A DNA stretch of 59,754 nucleotides from Succinatimonas sp. UBA7265 (GTDB lineage Bacteria; Pseudomonadota; Gammaproteobacteria; Enterobacterales; Succinivibrionaceae), in assembly GCA_002473165.1 (NCBI GenBank), contig DKSD01000048.1, positions 1 to 59,754 on the forward strand, written 5' to 3'. The notes under the pieces were generated by a model, which had not been told where the DNA came from, did not search any database, and worked only from the letters and a program-made list of their open reading frames with translations. A program made the translations under genes and the position numbers. Below are positions 34,754-42,268 of this stretch, piece by piece; the first letter of the stretch is position 1; each line of letters opens with the position of its first letter.

Positions 34754-34941
34754 GCGGTTAACCTCAATGGAACTGCCACCCTGCGACATGAGCCTTAAAT
34801 GAGATTTTTTCTTAGTTTCAGAGCCCGAAGACGCTGCCACTTTGCCGCCGCGTTACTGTCTATTCCTGCTTTTTTTGATTTTGCTGTCTGGAAATACTGG
34901 CTGAAAATAAAGGGATATTTGGGTTCGGAAAGGGGGATAAC

Positions 34942-35017
34942 TGGTGCTGGCAGCAGGGCTTGAACCCGCGACCCCCTGTTTACAAAACAGGTGCTCTACC
35001 AACTGAGCTATGCCAGC
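34942..35017 (-). tRNA. tRNA-Thr (anticodon TGT)
   Basis: A complete 76-base tRNA on the minus strand. The acceptor arms GCTGGCA/TGCCAGC pair perfectly, discriminator A and an encoded CCA end follow, the D-arm carries AGCTCAGTTGGTAGAGC, and the anticodon loop TTTGTAA sits in a CCTGT/ACAGG stem. The T-loop contains GGTTCAA. It reads ACA and, by wobble, ACG threonine codons. Confidence 0.96.
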
Positions 35018-35092
35018 CTGAATGGCGTGAGCGCATTATATCAGAGCGGGCAGATCCTTTGTACATCAAAGTTCTTCAGGGAGTTAATAATC

Positions 35093-35317
35093 TTGAAATC
35101 TGAAAAACCGATCGACGCGCGAGGGCTTATTTGCCCGGAGCCGCTGATGCTTTTGAAAAAAGCGGTGCGCGAAGCTGATGACGGGGACGAGGTTTCCATC
35201 CTCTCTGATGATCCGGTTTCCCTGCGCGATATCCCCGCTTTTTGCAAATTCATGAACCATGAACTGGTCAGCGTCCCCGATGACGCCCATCCTTTTTTAT
35301 TCGTGGTCAGAAAATGA
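35093..35317 (+). CDS. tusA: Sulfur carrier protein TusA
   Basis: Small protein that carries persulfide sulfur from IscS, in enterics for 2-thiouridine in tRNA and other sulfur uses. The 74-residue product has the SirA/TusA signature ARGLICPEPLMLLKKAV with active Cys14, then DDPVSLRDIPAFCKFMNHEL, very close to E. coli TusA. The start is TTG at 35093, with CAGGGAG nine bases upstream. A start further left would run into the tRNA gene. Its expected partners tusBCDE are not in this window. Confidence 0.9.
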   Translation: MKSEKPIDARGLICPEPLMLLKKAVREADDGDEVSILSDDPVSLRDIPAFCKFMNHELVSVPDDAHPFLFVVRK

Positions 35318-35402
35318 CGGAAACCCTGCCCGCCGCGTTCTTACGCCTGCCCTCTTTGTTAAAATAAGCGAATGCTGAGCGCCGCCAGACAGACCGGCTT
35401 GC

Positions 35403-35428
35403 GCGCAAGGATAATTCTGCCTTGCTTT
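35403..35428 (+). terminator. Terminator after tusA (first of two)
   Basis: GCAAGG pairs with CCTTGC around a 9-base loop, followed directly by TTTTT. It lies 85 bases past the tusA stop and 122 before glyQ. Confidence 0.65.
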
Positions 35429-35455
35429 TTAGATGCAGAACCTGCTCCCTGCTAA

Positions 35456-35482
35456 GGCTGACACTTCGGTGCCGGCTTTTTT
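35456..35482 (+). terminator. Second terminator-like hairpin upstream of glyQ
   Basis: GGCTG-a-CAC around a TTCG loop pairs with GTG-c-CGGCT (one mismatch, G-T pairs), followed by a T6 run. It ends 69 bases before glyQ, so it may be a further terminator for tusA or an attenuator in the glyQS leader. Confidence 0.55.
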
Positions 35483-35550
35483 ATGCACCGTTCCGCAGGT
35501 CCGGCAGGACTTTGGCAGCAACCTAAAAATTTAAACCGTGGTTTACAAAA

Positions 35551-36474
35551 ATGCCCAATAAATATGATCTTCAGACTTTTCAGGGGTTGATCTTAACCTT
35601 GCAGGATTACTGGATGCGCCATGGATGCATGGTCGCAGAACCTTTCGACATGGAAGTCGGCGCTGGCACATCCCACCCCATGACGTTCCTGAGATCGCTT
35701 GGGCCTGAACCGATCAGCTGCTGCTACGTTCAGCCTTCCAGGCGCCCGACCGACGGCCGTTACGGCGAAAACCCCAACCGCCTGCAGCACTACTATCAGT
35801 TCCAGGTGATCCTTAAGCCTTCCCCCGACAATATCCAGGATCTTTATTTAGGCTCTCTAAAAGAGCTGGGCTTTGATCCTACCGTCAACGATATCCGTTT
35901 CGTTGAGGACAACTGGGAAAACCCGACGCTCGGCGCCTGGGGTCTGGGCTGGGAAATCTGGCTTAACGGCATGGAAATTTCACAGTTCACCTATTTCCAG
36001 CAGGTCGGCGGGCTCGAATGCTTCCCGGTGACCGGCGAGCTTACTTACGGTCTTGAGCGTCTGGCCATGTACATGCAGAAGAAAGAGACCGTTTACGATC
36101 TCCTGTGGGCTCACACCGCCAACGGCGACGTGACCTATGGCGACATCTTCCACCAGAACGAGGTCGAGCAATCCACCTACAATTTCGAGTACGCGAACAC
36201 AGATTTCCTCTTCTATATGTTTGACCAGATGGAAAAGGAAGCCAAATATCTGCTCACTTTAGACAAGCCGCTGCCTCTTCCCGCTTATGAACGCATTTTA
36301 AAAGCCGCTCACTGCTTTAACCTGCTCGATGCCCGCCATGCCATTTCCGTTACCGAAAGGCAGAGATACATCCTCAGGATCAGAGCCCTTTCCAAGACTG
36401 TCGCCGAGGAATACTACAAGTCACGTGAGACTTTGGGATTCCCGATGTGCAATAAAGCAGATGCCGCAAAATAA
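35551..36474 (+). CDS. glyQ: Glycyl-tRNA synthetase alpha subunit
   Basis: Catalytic class II subunit of the bacterial alpha2-beta2 glycyl-tRNA synthetase, which charges tRNA-Gly. The 307-residue protein has the family's typical opening (TFQGLILTLQDYWMRHGC), class II motif 2 in FLRSLGPEPISCCYVQPSRRPTDGRYGENPNR, and motif 3 in TYGLERLAMYMQ. Length matches the E. coli subunit (303). It lacks a clear ribosome binding site; the context is GGTTTACAAAAATG. glyS starts 15 bases downstream. Confidence 0.97.
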   Translation: MPNKYDLQTFQGLILTLQDYWMRHGCMVAEPFDMEVGAGTSHPMTFLRSLGPEPISCCYVQPSRRPTDGRYGENPNRLQHYYQFQVILKPSPDNIQDLYLGSLKELGFDPTVNDIRFVEDNWENPTLGAWGLGWEIWLNGMEISQFTYFQQVGGLECFPVTGELTYGLERLAMYMQKKETVYDLLWAHTANGDVTYGDIFHQNEVEQSTYNFEYANTDFLFYMFDQMEKEAKYLLTLDKPLPLPAYERILKAAHCFNLLDARHAISVTERQRYILRIRALSKTVAEEYYKSRETLGFPMCNKADAAK

Positions 36475-36489
36475 GGATTAAGGATAACT

Positions 36490-38556
36490 ATGGATACTAA
36501 GAATTTACTGCTTGAGCTCGGCACGGAAGAGCTGCCTCCTAAATCTTTAAGGACTCTGGCTCAGTCGCTGCACGACAGTTTCGTAAAATCCCTGAAAGAT
36601 CTCGGTCTGGGATTCTCTTCCGCCAAGTGGTACGCGACACCTCGCCGCCTGGCTTTGGTGATCAAAGATCTCGACACCAAACAAAAGGACGCCGAACTGG
36701 AGATCCGCGGGCCTGCGCTTAAAGCAGCCTTCGACAAAGACGGCAATCCGACCAAAGCCGCAACCGGCTGGGCCAAGGCCAACGGGATCAGCGTCTCTGA
36801 GGCTCAGACTCTTAAAACCCCCAAAGGCGAATGGCTTTATATAAAAACACTGCGCAAAGGCCGGGATACCGCAGCGCTCGTGCCTGAACTTTTTACTAAC
36901 GCTTTGAAAGCTCTGCCTATTCCTCGTCTTATGCATTGGGGCGCCAAAAAAGAGCAATTCATTCGTCCGGTGCATACGCTGTGCATGCTCTTTGGTGATG
37001 AAATCATCCCCGGCACTATCCTTGGCATTAAGTCCGATCGCGTGATCAACGGCCACAGGTTCCTCGGCCAGAAGCAAATTTCGATTAAGAATGCCGACAC
37101 CTATGTTCAGCAGCTGCGCGATGAAGGCTCAGTGATCGCTGACTATGACGAAAGAAAACAGTCCATTATTTCCCAGGTCAAAGCCATTGCTGATTCGGTT
37201 AACGGTGTCGCCGATTTGGACGATGCCCTCGTTGAGGAAGTAACTTCGATTGTCGAAGCGCCGCATATTTTCAAGGCGACTTTTGAAGAGCGTTTCCTTC
37301 AGGTGCCGTCAGAGGCTCTGGTCTATACCATGAAGGGCGATCAAAAATACTTCCCGATTTACTCAAAAGACGGGAAGCTGCTTTCGACCTTTGCTTTCGC
37401 TTCCAATATCAATCCGAGCGATCCTTCCTCCCTGATCTCAGGCAACGAGCGCGTGATCCGTCCGCGCCTTTCCGATGCGGAATTCTTCTTTAAGACGGAC
37501 CGCAAACACAGCCTTGAATCTTTCTTCCCGAGACTTGAGCATATCGTCTACCAGAAAGACATCGGCACTTTGGCTTACCGTACCTCAATCGTTGAGAAAC
37601 TGTCGGCCTTCATTGCCGGCCTTACCGGTGCCGATGAAACCAAAGCCGTGCGCGCGGCTCATTTGTCAAAGTGCGATCTCGCCACCACGATGGTGACTGA
37701 ATTTACCGATACCCAAGGCATCATCGGCATGCATTACGCGGAACTGGACGGCGAGGACAAGGATGTTGCCGAGGCCATCTTCCAGTCCTACCAGCCGCGT
37801 TTTGCCGGTGACGCCGTCCCCACTAAGCCGGTGCAGATGGCTGTCAGCATTGCTGAGAAGATCATTACCCTTGTCGGAATCATGGGGATCGGCATGCTCC
37901 CCCGCGGTGACAAAGATCCTTTTGGTCTGCGTCGTGCCGCCATTGGCCTTATCCGCGTCGTGCTGGAGAACCGCCTCGAATTGAATATTCCTGAGGTTGT
38001 CGAGAAGGCTTGCGCTTTAATGGCTGACAAGTTTAAGAAAGGTTCTCCGGCTCAGGCAGTGGTTGAATTTATTTTCACCAGGCTCAAGTCCTATTACCAG
38101 GATCAGGGGATCGATGCGCCGATTTACCTCTCGGTGCTTTCGGTTAAGCCGGTTTCGCTGCTTGATTTCGATCTGCGTGTTAAGGCGGTTCAGGCGTTCA
38201 AGACTGATGCCGCTGCAGCCGATCTTGCTGCCGCCTATAAGCGCATCTCCAATATTTTGAGCAAGGCCGGTGTTAGTCCTGAAGCCGTTTCTGACGATCT
38301 TCTGAAAGAGCCTGCAGAGAAATCCCTGGTCAAGGCCTTAAATGCCATTGAACCTAAGATTAAGGATTTTTACGATCACGGAGATTATGTCAAAGCTATG
38401 ACTTCGCTCTCTGAACTCAGAGGCGATGTTGACAGCTTCTTTGACAGCGTGATGGTTAACGATCTGGATGAGGCTGTGAGAAATAACCGTCTGGGCATTC
38501 TTAACCGTCTCAAAAAACTCTTCGGTCAGACTGCCGATATCTCTGTTCTCTACTAA
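36490..38556 (+). CDS. glyS: Glycyl-tRNA synthetase beta subunit
   Basis: Partner of GlyQ that binds and positions tRNA-Gly. The 688-residue protein shows the family's features: LLLELGTEELPPKSL at the start, the KWYATPRRLALVI segment, an HD-like domain (around 360-520: AYRTSIVEKL, HLSKCDLATTMVTEFTDTQGIIG) and a C-terminal anticodon-binding-like domain ending LNRLKKLFGQTADISVLY. Codon use here is visibly less GC-rich at third positions than in genes left of 33 kb. A terminator follows at 38576-38602. Confidence 0.97.
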   Translation: MDTKNLLLELGTEELPPKSLRTLAQSLHDSFVKSLKDLGLGFSSAKWYATPRRLALVIKDLDTKQKDAELEIRGPALKAAFDKDGNPTKAATGWAKANGISVSEAQTLKTPKGEWLYIKTLRKGRDTAALVPELFTNALKALPIPRLMHWGAKKEQFIRPVHTLCMLFGDEIIPGTILGIKSDRVINGHRFLGQKQISIKNADTYVQQLRDEGSVIADYDERKQSIISQVKAIADSVNGVADLDDALVEEVTSIVEAPHIFKATFEERFLQVPSEALVYTMKGDQKYFPIYSKDGKLLSTFAFASNINPSDPSSLISGNERVIRPRLSDAEFFFKTDRKHSLESFFPRLEHIVYQKDIGTLAYRTSIVEKLSAFIAGLTGADETKAVRAAHLSKCDLATTMVTEFTDTQGIIGMHYAELDGEDKDVAEAIFQSYQPRFAGDAVPTKPVQMAVSIAEKIITLVGIMGIGMLPRGDKDPFGLRRAAIGLIRVVLENRLELNIPEVVEKACALMADKFKKGSPAQAVVEFIFTRLKSYYQDQGIDAPIYLSVLSVKPVSLLDFDLRVKAVQAFKTDAAAADLAAAYKRISNILSKAGVSPEAVSDDLLKEPAEKSLVKALNAIEPKIKDFYDHGDYVKAMTSLSELRGDVDSFFDSVMVNDLDEAVRNNRLGILNRLKKLFGQTADISVLY

Positions 38557-38575
38557 GAGCTGATTTCAATTTTGA

Positions 38576-38602
38576 GCCGGGACTTTTCAGTTCCGGCTTT
38601 TA
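38576..38602 (+). terminator. Terminator of glyQS
   Basis: GCCGGGAC pairs with GTTCCGGC (one G-T pair) around TTTTCA, followed by TTTTA, 20 bases after the glyS stop. Confidence 0.8.
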
Positions 38603-38686
38603 TTTTCCTTTATCACTCCCATCGCTCACTGACATTTTCTTCATCTCAGATCCTTTTTTAGGGTATCTGCATTTCTTTTTTCCTGA

Positions 38687-38702
38687 TGTTCCACGTGGAA
38701 CA
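38687..38702. other. parS site 1
   Basis: Perfect palindrome TGTTCCACGTGGAACA, the ParB centromere-binding sequence used for chromosome segregation and SMC loading. Confidence 0.92.
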
Positions 38703-38957
38703 TGAAGCTTCTTAATCTTATTTAATGATGGAATTTTACGTATCTGCAGCGTCAAACGACATACATTCGTTATTCCTAGCTATTTTTTAATTTTTGGCCT
38801 TATACCTTCTCCGTGAGGAAAATCTCATACGAATTAAGATTGCTCTATTCCTAAAGGGCCTGGTATTTTCCTAGTCTTTTCTAATCATGTTGTCATTGCC
38901 TGCTTTCGATTCGAAATGAAAGTCGAGTTCAAAGTGTTTTAAAGGCTTCTCATTCAA

Positions 38958-38973
38958 TGTTCCACGTGGAACA
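38958..38973. other. parS site 2
   Basis: TGTTCCACGTGGAACA, identical to site 1, 271 bases further on. Confidence 0.92.
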
Positions 38974-39073
38974 TTCATCAAACGAGGTTGATGGCTAGGC
39001 TGTTAATTTTTTTAGCATGCAATCAACTCTGTCCAATAATTTGCTTGCTTAAATAAAGATCATCTTTACGCAA

Positions 39074-39089
39074 TGTGTCACGTGCAACA
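39074..39089. other. Degenerate parS-like site 3
   Basis: TGTGTCACGTGCAACA keeps the CACGTG core and outer TGT/ACA but differs from its neighbours at three positions. It may be a weak ParB site or a decayed copy. Confidence 0.55.
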
Positions 39090-39182
39090 TAGCTCTTTGT
39101 CGCAATATTAGATAATCGCGCTATGAAGTCATCATTTCCATTCCGGAATAATAAACTGCTCAGCAAACTTGGTTATAGGGCA

Positions 39183-39198
39183 TGTTCCACGTGGAACA
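39183..39198. other. parS site 4
   Basis: TGTTCCACGTGGAACA, identical to sites 1 and 2. Confidence 0.92.
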
Positions 39199-39311
39199 TC
39201 AAAAGAAATTTTGCTAATCGAAATAACCAAAAGACTGCCTCATATATTTCAAAATATAAATCACTGCGAGAGACAAACATCCCGTAAAAGGAAATCTGCA
39301 GAACATAAAAT

Positions 39312-39327
39312 TGTTCCACGTGGAACA
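39312..39327. other. parS site 5
   Basis: TGTTCCACGTGGAACA, identical copy. Confidence 0.92.
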
Positions 39328-39402
39328 TATCTTTATCCCAAGAATAATGAACGACACTTTGAGAGAAAAGTTGGAAAAGATAAGCTAACGGAAAATTAAA
39401 AA

Positions 39403-39418
39403 TGTTCCACGTGGAACA
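39403..39418. other. parS site 6
   Basis: TGTTCCACGTGGAACA, identical copy, 75 bases upstream of the dnaA promoter element. ParB spreading from here could cover it. Confidence 0.92.
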
Positions 39419-39492
39419 TCAAAAAAGAACAAAAAATCGAAAGTTTTTTAAAGAAAAAACAATTGAGTTACAACACCAAAACAGTAAAAAAA

Positions 39493-39501
39493 TGATATAA
39501 T
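39493..39501 (+). promoter_or_regulatory. Extended -10 promoter of dnaA
   Basis: TGATATAAT is a consensus extended -10, 50 bases before the dnaA start. No DnaA box overlaps it, so the usual DnaA autorepression is not evident. Confidence 0.6.
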
Positions 39502-39551
39502 AAACATCAAGTAACCGTTAATTTTTTCTAGAAAAAGACGATCAAATTATC

Positions 39552-41078
39552 ATGGATTTAATCAGTCTCTGGAACCAGACCGTACACAACGTCGCGGAGT
39601 CATACGAGAAGGACGACAAAGAGAAAAAACTCGTGATGATGATAGGTTCTCAGGTGAGCGTTCTCATCAACGGAAGAATTCTAACTTTCCAATTTAAATC
39701 GTCCTACGCCTACGAAATTTTTCCAGATTATCTGTCGGCCTTTTTCAAAGAATTTAAAAGACTCTCAGGGATCCAGGAACTGACGATTAAATTGCAGGAC
39801 CCGAATCAATCGGTGCAACCCGCACCAGCTCCGGCACCGGCCCCTCAATATACACAGCAGCCGACTATCCCTCCATATTCTGCAACGCCAAATTATGCAC
39901 AATCAGAATATGGACAAGTCCCATACCAGCAAGGCCAAATGACTTTCGCCGGCGGCCCGGTCGCACAAAAAAACACCAGGGGAATTTCACCTTCACGCCA
40001 GCCCGCTGCTACACAGCAACTGCCCAAGTTTATGCGTGAAGATCGAATCAACCCGGATAAAACCTTTGAGAACTATGTGACGGATCCGGTAAACAGCCTG
40101 ATCTTCGCTATTGCAAAAAAAATCGCCGCAGCGCCCGGTGAAACGACCACCAATCCTTTCTATATCTATGGGGCATCCGGCCTGGGGAAGACCCACCTGC
40201 TTTTTGCGATCGCCAACGAAATTCGCAGAGGACATCCAGAAAAGACGCTGGTGTATCTGCGCGCTGAAGAATTCATTCATTTCTATGTGAACGCGATGAG
40301 CAACCGCAATTCTTACGACTCCATGCAGGTCAATTTTCAGGATCTGTTCACCAGCCGTGATGTGTTCATCGTCGACGATATTCAGAACTTTATTAAAGCT
40401 GAAAAATCGCGTGATACCTTTTTCGAAATCATCGCTGATTTCATCGACAGGCCAAACCGGCAGCTGATCCTCGCGTCCGATGTCCCGCCTGGCAATTTGA
40501 AAGGTTTTAACCAAAGGCTGATCTCCAGGTTCGGTTCAGGAGTATGCAGAGAGATTTATCCGCCCGATACTGAGACCCGTGCAGCCATCACCAAGAGCAA
40601 GTGCCGCGAATTTCATGTCAATCTGCCAGACAACATCGTTCAGTACATTGCCACGAACATCCGCTCAAACGTGCGTGAGATCGAAGGCGCGATCAAAACT
40701 CTGCAAACCCATATCATGACCTACAACGGGATCACGTATGATGATGCAGTAAAGACGTTGTCAGTCCTCGTCAATAACAAGAACCAAATCACGACTGTCG
40801 AGAAGATTAAAGATCGCGTCGCCAAAGAATTCGAAGTCACGGTAAGTTCCATGGAATCCGCCGAGAGAAAGAAAAAGATCTCGATGGCAAGATCCATGGC
40901 TATGACTTTGGCCAGTGACTTAATTCCCGGTCTGTCGCTAAATGACATCGGCAGAGAGTTCAACAAGGACCACTCATCGGTGCATGACGCGATAAAAAGA
41001 ACCCGGCAGAGGATCGCTGAAGATCCGGAGTACAGTTCAACTTTTCAGCGCCTGACGCTCTCGCTTAAAAAAGAATAA
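39552..41078 (+). CDS. dnaA: Chromosomal replication initiator protein DnaA
   Basis: ATPase that opens the origin and loads the helicase. Domains in order: I (1-85), a Pro/Gln/Tyr-rich linker II (about 86-160), AAA+ III with Walker A GASGLGKT (207-214), Walker B FIVDD (272-276), sensor I LILASD and arginine-finger region RFGSG, sensor II NVREIEGA (373-380), and DNA-binding IV (about 415-508). The protein is divergent. Walker A usually reads GGxGxGKT. The DnaA signature FGGRDHTTV is FNKDHSSV here, one residue shorter, and a Gln next to the conserved Arg447 (E. coli Gln408) is Ser448. Base-contacting Arg439, Arg447 and His474 are kept. It starts the dnaA-dnaN-recF-gyrB cluster. No clear Shine-Dalgarno precedes the ATG. 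Confidence 0.95.
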   Translation: MDLISLWNQTVHNVAESYEKDDKEKKLVMMIGSQVSVLINGRILTFQFKSSYAYEIFPDYLSAFFKEFKRLSGIQELTIKLQDPNQSVQPAPAPAPAPQYTQQPTIPPYSATPNYAQSEYGQVPYQQGQMTFAGGPVAQKNTRGISPSRQPAATQQLPKFMREDRINPDKTFENYVTDPVNSLIFAIAKKIAAAPGETTTNPFYIYGASGLGKTHLLFAIANEIRRGHPEKTLVYLRAEEFIHFYVNAMSNRNSYDSMQVNFQDLFTSRDVFIVDDIQNFIKAEKSRDTFFEIIADFIDRPNRQLILASDVPPGNLKGFNQRLISRFGSGVCREIYPPDTETRAAITKSKCREFHVNLPDNIVQYIATNIRSNVREIEGAIKTLQTHIMTYNGITYDDAVKTLSVLVNNKNQITTVEKIKDRVAKEFEVTVSSMESAERKKKISMARSMAMTLASDLIPGLSLNDIGREFNKDHSSVHDAIKRTRQRIAEDPEYSSTFQRLTLSLKKE

Positions 41079-41099
41079 ATAAACACTAAGGAAATACAG

Positions 41100-42245
41100 A
41101 TGAAATTTTCAGTAAGACTCTCAGAAATCCTTAAGCAGTTAAAAGCAGTCGCCAAAATCGCGAGTTCCGGCAGCAAAAAGGAAAACGATATCACTCTCAA
41201 CATCCTGATGAAGGTTGAAGGAAAGGAACTGTCATTAAAGTCCACCGACTACAACATCGAACTGGAAGCGGTGATCCCGCTCGTGGATGTGGAGTCTGAA
41301 GGCGTGACTTCGGTCAATGCCAGCAAGCTGATGGAAGTCTGCAGCCGCAATAACAATATCGAACAGGTCAAATTTGAGCTCGACGAGAACAGCGAAGTCC
41401 TGATCATCAATTCTGATAACACCGTATATGAGATCAGAACCCGCACCGCGACTGAATTCCCCGGCTTTCCTGAAGAAGAACTCACTCAGTCCCTCTCCCT
41501 GAAACAGAAACAGCTGAAGGCGCTGATCGATATGTCGATCTTCTGCGTCTCCACAGAAGATTTCCGTGATTACCTGAGGGGCGTGCGTTTTGAAGCCGAA
41601 AGCGACAACCTTTCCGTGTTTTCATCAGACGGCCACCGCATGGCCTGCCTGGATACCAAGCTGCTCTCGCCGGTTGCGCAGCCTTTAGGCGCATTGCTGA
41701 CGAGAAACTGTGCAGAGCAGGTCGGCAGTATCATCGAAGCCAATGCGGATCTGCCAGTGGAACTCAAATTCAGCAAGAATGTGGTATCCGTCAAATGCAA
41801 CGGCTATACGCTTAAGTCAAAACTCATCAATGTTTCTTACCCGAATGTCCGCAATGTCATTCCCCAGAACATTGAACATGAGATCGTGCTGCCGCGCAAG
41901 AGATTCGTGGAACTCATAAACCGTGTTTCCGTGCTCTCTTCAAAACGCATCAACGGCATCACCATGAATTTCGGAGAAGGCAAGCTCTCGCTGCGCTCGG
42001 AGAACAAAGAACACGAAGTGGCAACCCATACCGAAAGCTGCAGCTATACCGGCCCGCTGATCGAGATTTCTTTAAACCACGCCTATGTGAACGAAGTACT
42101 CAATCACCTGAACACCGATGATTTCACCATGCGTTTCCCTAATCCGCTGGGATCGGTGCTGCTCTCGCCGGCGGTTCCGCAGAACGAAGAGCAGCCTGCC
42201 GACAGCATCAAATCCATGTATCTGATCTCTAAAATTGTGGTCTGA
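41100..42245 (+). CDS. dnaN: DNA polymerase III beta sliding clamp
   Basis: Ring-shaped processivity factor that tethers polymerases and repair proteins. The 381-residue length and three repeated clamp domains fit DnaN. Recognisable segments include the YLRGVRFEAESDNLSVFSSDGHRMA block and the RFVELINRVSVLSSKR block. It is divergent. The E. coli C-terminus VVMPMRL, which lines the peptide-binding cleft, reads YLISKIVV here, preceded by a 13-residue polar insertion (about 360-373). It lies 21 bases after dnaA and is followed by recF. Confidence 0.95.
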   Translation: MKFSVRLSEILKQLKAVAKIASSGSKKENDITLNILMKVEGKELSLKSTDYNIELEAVIPLVDVESEGVTSVNASKLMEVCSRNNNIEQVKFELDENSEVLIINSDNTVYEIRTRTATEFPGFPEEELTQSLSLKQKQLKALIDMSIFCVSTEDFRDYLRGVRFEAESDNLSVFSSDGHRMACLDTKLLSPVAQPLGALLTRNCAEQVGSIIEANADLPVELKFSKNVVSVKCNGYTLKSKLINVSYPNVRNVIPQNIEHEIVLPRKRFVELINRVSVLSSKRINGITMNFGEGKLSLRSENKEHEVATHTESCSYTGPLIEISLNHAYVNEVLNHLNTDDFTMRFPNPLGSVLLSPAVPQNEEQPADSIKSMYLISKIVV

Positions 42246-42268
42246 AGCCCTGCAAGGGTGTTTAGCAA

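Larger units (their letters stand above)
38603..39551. other. AT-rich, parS-bearing gap between glyS and dnaA
   Basis: About 950 bases with no believable gene. It holds five perfect parS sites and one degenerate one, and a 13-bp palindrome TTTCGATTCGAAA at 38904-38916. A very A/T-rich stretch at 39390-39550 includes the dnaA promoter. The best partial DnaA-box matches I found are 7 of 9 (TTATCCCAA at 39332, TTATTCCTA near 38770). No TTATCCACA or its complement occurs, and GATC sites are few. A short frame at 39169-39399 is interrupted by parS sites and is not a gene. Confidence 0.7.

Noticed and set aside
34769..34804. An 11-codon frame (MELPPCDMSLK) after the orphan promoter
   Set aside because: Too short, no good ribosome binding site, and nothing downstream to regulate.
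34991..35092. Longer start for tusA
   Set aside because: It would overlap the tRNA-Thr gene and add residues not found in TusA; TTG 35093 has a ribosome binding site.
35372..35455. A 27-codon frame before glyQ as glycine-sensing leader peptide
   Set aside because: It has only one glycine codon, no ribosome binding site, and runs through a terminator T-run.
39169..39399. Open frame of 76 codons in the parS gap
   Set aside because: It is made of two parS copies and AT-rich spacer, has no ribosome binding site, and its peptide repeats the parS translation (HVPRGT, IVPRGT).
38687..39418. The repeated 16-mers as a CRISPR array
   Set aside because: Spacing is irregular (91-271 bases), the repeat is a short perfect palindrome identical to parS, and no cas genes are present.
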